63,661 nucleotides of DNA from positions 1-63,661 of the forward strand of contig CAJJLZ010000015.1 in the NCBI GenBank assembly GCA_905192745.1, in the 5' to 3' direction. Both the position numbers and the translations under genes were made by a program. Position 1 is the stretch's first letter. Every line of letters begins with the position of its first letter. The stretch comes from an uncultured Oscillospiraceae bacterium. GTDB lineage: Bacteria; Bacillota; Clostridia; Oscillospirales; Acutalibacteraceae. This document shows, piece by piece, positions 59,659 through 63,661 of this stretch. Below the pieces are notes generated by a model that was given only the letters and a program-made list of their open reading frames with translations, did not search any database and was not told the origin of the DNA.

Positions 59659-60948
59659 TTGGAACAACAGAAACAACCCCCGGTTCACCCGGAGGAAGAG
59701 CGGGAGGCCGCTGTTCTGGTTTCGGTGGATACCGGCGAATTCGACGCGGACGTATCCCTCGACGAGCTGGAAGAACTGGCCCGCACCGCCGGGGCGGATG
59801 TCCGCGCCCGCCTGACGCAGAAGAGAGAATCTCCCGACAAGGCCACCTGTATCGGCAGCGGCCGGCTGGAGGAACTGACCGCCCTGTGTGAAAACGGCGA
59901 TATCCCCCTCGTCATTTTTGACCGGGAGCTGACCGCCACCCAGCTCCGCAATCTGGAGGAGGCCACCGGCCGCCGGGTGGTCGACCGCACCACCCTGATT
60001 CTGGATATTTTCGCGGGCCGTGCCCGTTCGGCGGAGGGCCGCCTGCAGGTGGAACTCGCGCAGCTGCAATATCTGCTTCCCCGCCTTGCCGGACAGGGAA
60101 CGGCGCTCTCCCGTTTGGGCGGCGGCATCGGCACCCGCGGCCCCGGTGAAACCAAACTGGAATCCGACCGCCGCCATATCCGCCGGCGGATTCATTCCCT
60201 GAAGGAACAGCTCGCCGACGTGGAGCGGGGCCGGCAGCTCCGCCGCGCGCGGCGAAAAAAAGACGGGGTGAACACTGTCGCGCTGGTCGGCTATACCAAC
60301 GCGGGCAAGTCCACCCTGATGAACGCGCTGACCGACGCGGGCGTGCTGGCCGAGGATAAGCTTTTCGCCACGCTGGACCCCACCGCCCGCGCCCTGCGGC
60401 TGCCGGATGGACGGCAGGTGCTGCTGATCGACACGGTCGGCTTTGTCCGCCGCCTTCCCCACCATCTGGTGGATGCTTTCCGCTCCACGCTGGAGGAGGC
60501 CGCCGAAGCCGACGTGATTCTGAACATCTGCGACCTGTCCAGTCCCGACGCGGCCGAACATCTTTCGGTCACCCGGACGCTGCTGGAAGAGCTGGGCTGC
60601 GGCGGCCGGCCGGTGATCCCGGTGCTGAACAAATGCGACAAAGCGGCGGACATCCTCCTGCCTGAAGCGGGCCGGAACGCCGTGCGGATCAGCGCCAAAA
60701 CCGGCGAAGGGCTCTCCGCCCTGCTGGAGACGGTGGCCGCCGCCCTGCCGCCCGACCGGCGGCGGGTGACCATGCTCCTTCCCTTCAAAGAAGGCGGGCT
60801 GGCCGAGCAGTGCCGGCGGGAGGGCGCGGTCGAGCACGATGAATATACCCCCGACGGCATCCTGCTGACCGCGACGATCGGGCTGCGCCTGCTTTCCGCT
60901 GTGGAACCCTATCTGCTGCCGGATGATAAAAGGCCGCCGTCGGCCTGA
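59659..60948 (+). CDS. hflX: GTPase HflX (ribosome-splitting factor)
   Basis: A 429-residue GTPase that binds the 50S subunit and can split stalled ribosomes. The N-terminal HflX domain is marked by SRLGGGIGTRGPGETKLESD. G1 is GYTNAGKST, G3 is DTVGFVRRLPHHLVDAFRST, G4 is NKCD and G5 about RISAKTGEG. The start is TTG 59659 after AAAGGAG. Another long frame from 59601 overlaps its start but has no ribosome site. HflX relatives are known to be induced by ribosome-targeting antibiotics in some Bacillota. Confidence 0.95.
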   Translation: MEQQKQPPVHPEEEREAAVLVSVDTGEFDADVSLDELEELARTAGADVRARLTQKRESPDKATCIGSGRLEELTALCENGDIPLVIFDRELTATQLRNLEEATGRRVVDRTTLILDIFAGRARSAEGRLQVELAQLQYLLPRLAGQGTALSRLGGGIGTRGPGETKLESDRRHIRRRIHSLKEQLADVERGRQLRRARRKKDGVNTVALVGYTNAGKSTLMNALTDAGVLAEDKLFATLDPTARALRLPDGRQVLLIDTVGFVRRLPHHLVDAFRSTLEEAAEADVILNICDLSSPDAAEHLSVTRTLLEELGCGGRPVIPVLNKCDKAADILLPEAGRNAVRISAKTGEGLSALLETVAAALPPDRRRVTMLLPFKEGGLAEQCRREGAVEHDEYTPDGILLTATIGLRLLSAVEPYLLPDDKRPPSA

Positions 60949-60968
60949 GAGAAAAAGGAGGAATCGCG

Positions 60969-61847
60969 ATGGCTTCGCTGGATATCCGTCAATACCGTTA
61001 CACCAAAAAGGGCAGCTTTCATATCCGGGAGTTTGATCCCGCCGACACCGACGGCTTCCATGACAAGCAGGAGGCGAAGGCCCGCCTCGCCGGGAACGTG
61101 CAGAAAATGGCGGCGCTTCAGGATCGGTTTTATGCTCAGGACCGGGAAGCCCTGCTGCTCATCTTTCAGGCGATGGATTCCGCCGGCAAGGACGGGGCGG
61201 TCAAGCATGTGATGAGCGGGCTGAATCCGCAGGGGGTCAAGGTGGTCGGCTTCAAGCAGCCTTCGGCGGAGGAGCTGGATCACGATTACCTCTGGCGGGT
61301 ACACAAGGCCCTTCCGGGGCGGGGCGAAATCGGCATTTTCAACCGCTCGTATTATGAGGAGGTGCTGGTGGGCAAGGTTCACAACCTCCCCTTTTCCCAG
61401 AAGCTCCCCGCCCGCTGTCTGGACGACCGGCTCTGGGAACGCCGGTACCGTCAGCTTCGGAATTATGAGGAGTACCTCACCGAAAACGGGATTACGGTGG
61501 TGAAATTCTTTCTGGATATTTCGAAGGAGGAGCAGAAGCGGCGCTTCCTCGACCGGATCGACGATGAGACGAAAAACTGGAAGTTTTCCGCCGCCGATAT
61601 TGCGGAGCGGGCCCATTGGGACGAGTATATGGACGCTTACGAGCAGGCGGTGAACGCGACCGCGGCCCCCTATGCCCCGTGGTATGTTATTCCGGCGGAT
61701 AAAAAGTGGTTCTCCCGCCTGCTGATTTCGGAGGTGATCGTCCATCATCTGAAAAAGCTCGACCCGCAGTATCCCACGGTCGGGGAGGATCAGAAAAAAT
61801 CCCTGCGGGAAATCCGGCGGCAGCTTGCCGGGGACGAAAAGGCTTGA
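60969..61847 (+). CDS. Polyphosphate kinase 2 family protein
   Basis: A 292-residue PPK2-type enzyme phosphorylating nucleoside mono- or diphosphates from polyphosphate. The Walker A-like loop is FQAMDSAGKDGAVKHVMSGL, the catalytic lid GEIGIFNRSYYEEVLVGKVH, and the Walker B-type stretch VVKFFLDISKEEQKRRFLDR. The length fits class III/short PPK2. It follows hflX by 20 bases with GGAGGAATC before ATG, so it may be in one operon. Confidence 0.92.
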   Translation: MASLDIRQYRYTKKGSFHIREFDPADTDGFHDKQEAKARLAGNVQKMAALQDRFYAQDREALLLIFQAMDSAGKDGAVKHVMSGLNPQGVKVVGFKQPSAEELDHDYLWRVHKALPGRGEIGIFNRSYYEEVLVGKVHNLPFSQKLPARCLDDRLWERRYRQLRNYEEYLTENGITVVKFFLDISKEEQKRRFLDRIDDETKNWKFSAADIAERAHWDEYMDAYEQAVNATAAPYAPWYVIPADKKWFSRLLISEVIVHHLKKLDPQYPTVGEDQKKSLREIRRQLAGDEKA

Positions 61848-61873
61848 GTTTTCCAAAAAGGAGAGGGTTTTCG

Positions 61874-62038
61874 TTGAAAAACAGCGGCTTTATTTGCGGC
61901 TTCGGCCATGCGAACGGGGAGACGGTGCTTTACGGCTCCCGGACGGTCCGCACCTTTTTAAGCTTTGCGCTGGCCGGCGTCGGCGCCGCCCTCGCCCTCC
62001 TCGGCGCGGGCTTCCTTCTGGGAAGAAAGCACTGGTAG
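61874..62038 (+). CDS. Small membrane protein, 54 residues
   Basis: TTG 61874 lies 6 bases after AGGAGAGGG. The protein starts KNSGFICGFGHANGETVLYG and has one hydrophobic segment (TFLSFALAGVGAALALLGAG) ending FLLGRKHW. No homology is recognised. It lies 26 bases after ppk2 on the same strand. Confidence 0.55.
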   Translation: MKNSGFICGFGHANGETVLYGSRTVRTFLSFALAGVGAALALLGAGFLLGRKHW

Positions 62039-62084
62039 GATACGCTCTCAGCGGTGGTCTATAAGTGGGATTGGGAGGAAGATT

Positions 62085-62420
62085 ATGAAAAAATGGTATG
62101 AATGGGAAATTGAGGTGACCGGCTTCCTTCGCGGCGACCGCACGGAGCGGTATTGCCGAAACGGTGAAGAAATCGGGGATAAGTATACCTGCACCTATGG
62201 CTGTCCTGTAAACGCGGACGGACAGGGGATTTGCTCCAAAGTGATGCTGATGATGTTCCCCATTATGGAAGCCGTCCGGAGCGGCGGAGATTTAACGAAC
62301 ATCGGCGGCAGCGGCAAATACAGTAAAGACGTCGTATGTCCGGATGGCTGTGTTATGTTTCGGATGACCGCAAAGAAACGCGGAAATGAAAATTTCTATA
62401 CGGGGAAATTCTTTGATTAG
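62085..62420 (+). CDS. TIGR04076-family protein
   Basis: A 111-residue protein matching the TIGR04076 pattern: conserved cysteines in RYCRNGEE, CTYGCPVN, GICSKVM and VVCPDGCVMFRM, with an otherwise small mixed fold. The family is widespread in anaerobes with no known function and probably binds a metal. ATG 62085 follows GGGAGGAAG; the frame is open to 61965. Confidence 0.8.
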   Translation: MKKWYEWEIEVTGFLRGDRTERYCRNGEEIGDKYTCTYGCPVNADGQGICSKVMLMMFPIMEAVRSGGDLTNIGGSGKYSKDVVCPDGCVMFRMTAKKRGNENFYTGKFFD

Positions 62421-62456
62421 AGTCCGTTTATCCGGTTTTTCCGCAATGAAGAACAG

Positions 62457-62497
62457 AAAAGCATCCCGTCCGATGCCAATTCGGACGGGATGCTCTT
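62457..62497. terminator. Bidirectional terminator
   Basis: AAAGCATCCCGTCCGA pairs with TCGGACGGGATGCTCTTT (to 62497) between convergent genes. Confidence 0.85.
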
Positions 62498-62561
62498 TGT
62501 TTATTTACAGAATATTCGGTGAATTCTTCGGCGGCGCTTCCCTGCGCTGTCCGTCCGCCGT

Positions 62562-63134
62562 TCAATCCCCGCCGCCGGGTTTTCCCTCCGTTCCTCCCGC
62601 GTCGGGTGGAACCTCGCCGCGGCGGGCAAACCAGACCGCCGCCCATGCGATGCCCAGCCCGAGCAGCGCGCCGGCCAGCACGTCGGAGGGATAATGGACG
62701 AACAGGTACATCCGGGAAAAGCCGATCAATCCCGCAAGACAGAACGCGCCGATCCCCAGCCGGCGGTGGGCGGCGAAGATCACCCCCGCCGCGGCGAAGG
62801 AGGATAGGGTATGCCCCGAGGGAAAGGAAAATTCCCCCGGCGGTGAAATGAGCAGAACAACGTCCGGGAAATCCACGAAGGGCCGGGGACGGGCGACCAG
62901 ATTTTTCAGCGCTATATTTCCGATCAGGACGCAGAGCGTCAGGGCCAGAAACAGCGCGGCCCCCATCCGCCGTCTGGACCGCAGGCAAAAAAATACCGCA
63001 GTCACGATCAGCCAGATGAATCCGGCGTTCCCCAGAGCGGATATCCACACCATCACCGGATCGAGGAACGCGCAGCGCAGATGCTCCTGAATAAAGAAGA
63101 GAATGCCCGCGTCCAGCGACTGCAGCCAGTCCAT
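62562..63134 (-). CDS. PAP2-family membrane phosphatase
   Basis: A 190-residue integral membrane phosphatase, probably acting on lipid phosphates such as undecaprenyl diphosphate. The three signatures are present: KNLVARPRPF (KxxxxxxRP), PSGHTLSSFA and SRMYLFVHYPSDVLAG. Five or six hydrophobic segments are visible. The Gly/Lys-rich C-terminal tail is probably disordered. ATG 63134 follows GGAGGGCGT. Confidence 0.92.
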   Translation of the reverse strand: MDWLQSLDAGILFFIQEHLRCAFLDPVMVWISALGNAGFIWLIVTAVFFCLRSRRRMGAALFLALTLCVLIGNIALKNLVARPRPFVDFPDVVLLISPPGEFSFPSGHTLSSFAAAGVIFAAHRRLGIGAFCLAGLIGFSRMYLFVHYPSDVLAGALLGLGIAWAAVWFARRGEVPPDAGGTEGKPGGGD

Positions 63135-63147
63135 CCACGCCCTCCTT

Positions 63148-63190
63148 TCTGAAAAAACCGAGCGGGCGGCTCCCTCAGGGATTCCGCCCG
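63148..63190 (-). terminator. Terminator of the DUF368 gene
   Basis: On the minus strand GCGGGCGG and CCGCCCGC form a stem followed by TCGGTTTTTT, directly before the PAP2 gene. Confidence 0.75.
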
Positions 63191-63226
63191 CGCCTGATCC
63201 AGAGACATTCCGGGCTCTTCCGTTTC

Positions 63227-63661
63227 TTACGCTTCTTCCGCGCCGCCGGTCAGGGCCTGCATCTTTTTGGAAGACATCAGCAGCGAGATTGCGATTCCGG
63301 CAAGGGCGGTGATAATCGCGGCCGCCTCTTCGGCCGTAAAGAGCGAAAAGCCCGCGCGGTCCACCACCGAAAGGATGGAGCCGAGCACCAGCCCGAGGAT
63401 CGCCATGTAGGTGGCTCGGGGGGCTTTTTTCAGGCAGATATCCACCAGCCGCGCGCCGAAGAGCAGGCCGCCCAGCGCGCCGATGGCCACCGGGATTTGA
63501 ACAATAAAGTTTTCGTCCACCTTTTTCAAAAGGTGGTAGGGTACCGGGGCAAGGCCCCGGTTCGCCCTCCGCGGAGGGCGAAATCCTCTCAAAAGAAGCG
63601 CAGGATCGGTGGAGAACCCTCGCCGTGTATAGTACAATGACAAAGGTAACAGATAGAGCAA
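63227..63661 (-). CDS. DUF368 (PopT-like) C-terminal part, partial and interrupted
   Basis: The last ~100 residues of a DUF368 membrane protein, a family shown to translocate undecaprenyl phosphate: IVQIPVAIGALGGLLFGARL, VDICLKKAPRATYMAILGLV and AIITALAGIAISLLMSSKKM. Upstream of about residue 50 the frame reads through a palindromic repeat (63517-63580) and gives Arg/Pro-rich sequence unlike DUF368. The N-terminal part of the gene lies outside the window or is lost; this copy is likely a pseudogene or split gene. Confidence 0.7.
   Translation of the reverse strand: MLYLLPLSLYYTRRGFSTDPALLLRGFRPPRRANRGLAPVPYHLLKKVDENFIVQIPVAIGALGGLLFGARLVDICLKKAPRATYMAILGLVLGSILSVVDRAGFSLFTAEEAAAIITALAGIAISLLMSSKKMQALTGGAEEA
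63511..63600. repeat. Triple-palindrome repeat element
   Basis: Three hairpins follow each other: CCACCTTTT/AAAAGGTGG (63517-63536), CCGGGGC/GCCCCGG (63544-63560) and CGCCCTCC/GGAGGGCG (63563-63580). This looks like a dispersed intergenic repeat unit of clostridial genomes; here it sits inside DUF368 coding sequence. I see no other copy in the window. Confidence 0.6.

Noticed and set aside
59601..59891. A 96-codon frame overlapping the start of hflX
   Set aside because: It has no ribosome site and shares its sequence out of frame with the conserved hflX N terminus.

Overview
The window comes from a GC-rich member of the Bacillota, most likely a gut clostridial lineage of the Oscillospirales type. 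This is inferred from AGGAGG ribosome sites, frequent TTG and GTG starts, gene families such as TSCPD, DUF5714, PduL and FakA-C-like proteins, and a Firmicutes-type conjugative element remnant. I could not test the taxonomy.

Layout. 1-4.6 kb: threonine-branch operon (ACT-domain protein, hom, thrB, lysC). 4.6-7.4 kb: tRNA-Gly, a PHP phosphoesterase, small conserved genes and an XRE regulator. 7.6-18.7 kb: a decayed integrative conjugative element (ICE) on the minus strand. It keeps the replication/primase module, several accessory genes and the start of pcfB, then breaks off inside pcfB. At the other end are an integrase remnant, five GGGCATCA repeats and the 3' end of tRNA-Ser(CGA), which looks like the integration target. 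18.7-34.8 kb: housekeeping and metabolic genes (metallo-beta-lactamase fold hydrolase, pentapeptide-repeat protein, FlK-like thioesterase, M23 peptidase, sugar isomerase / alcohol dehydrogenase / AraC cassette, a DacA-family protein without catalytic residues, metallophosphoesterase, HD protein, uracil-DNA glycosylase, PduL, a long ECF sigma fusion and a flavoprotein).

34.9-39.8 kb: two tandem ECF sigma plus membrane-protein modules. The membrane proteins share a 773-bp nearly identical core but have different N-terminal tails and different C-terminal domains. 39.8-52 kb: glycogen phosphorylase; a redox operon (HxlR-type regulator, thioredoxin reductase-like flavoprotein lacking NADPH motifs, thioredoxin with a CMPC active site); an opine-dehydrogenase-like gene; transporters; aroE / FakA-C-like / aroK; and acpP. 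52-59 kb: prs-nadA-nadB-nadC operon, its end disturbed by an AT-rich leucine-rich-repeat gene flanked by a 588-bp direct duplication. 59-63.7 kb: hflX with two mini-ORFs in its leader, ppk2, small genes, a PAP2 phosphatase and a truncated DUF368 gene next to a triple-palindrome repeat.

Functional links. lysC/hom/thrB supply threonine. Prs supplies PRPP to the NadC step of NAD synthesis. The flavoprotein/thioredoxin pair forms a probable disulfide-reduction chain. The strongest leads for new biology are the paired sigma/sensor modules, the catalytically dead DacA homologue and the leucine-rich-repeat insertion.
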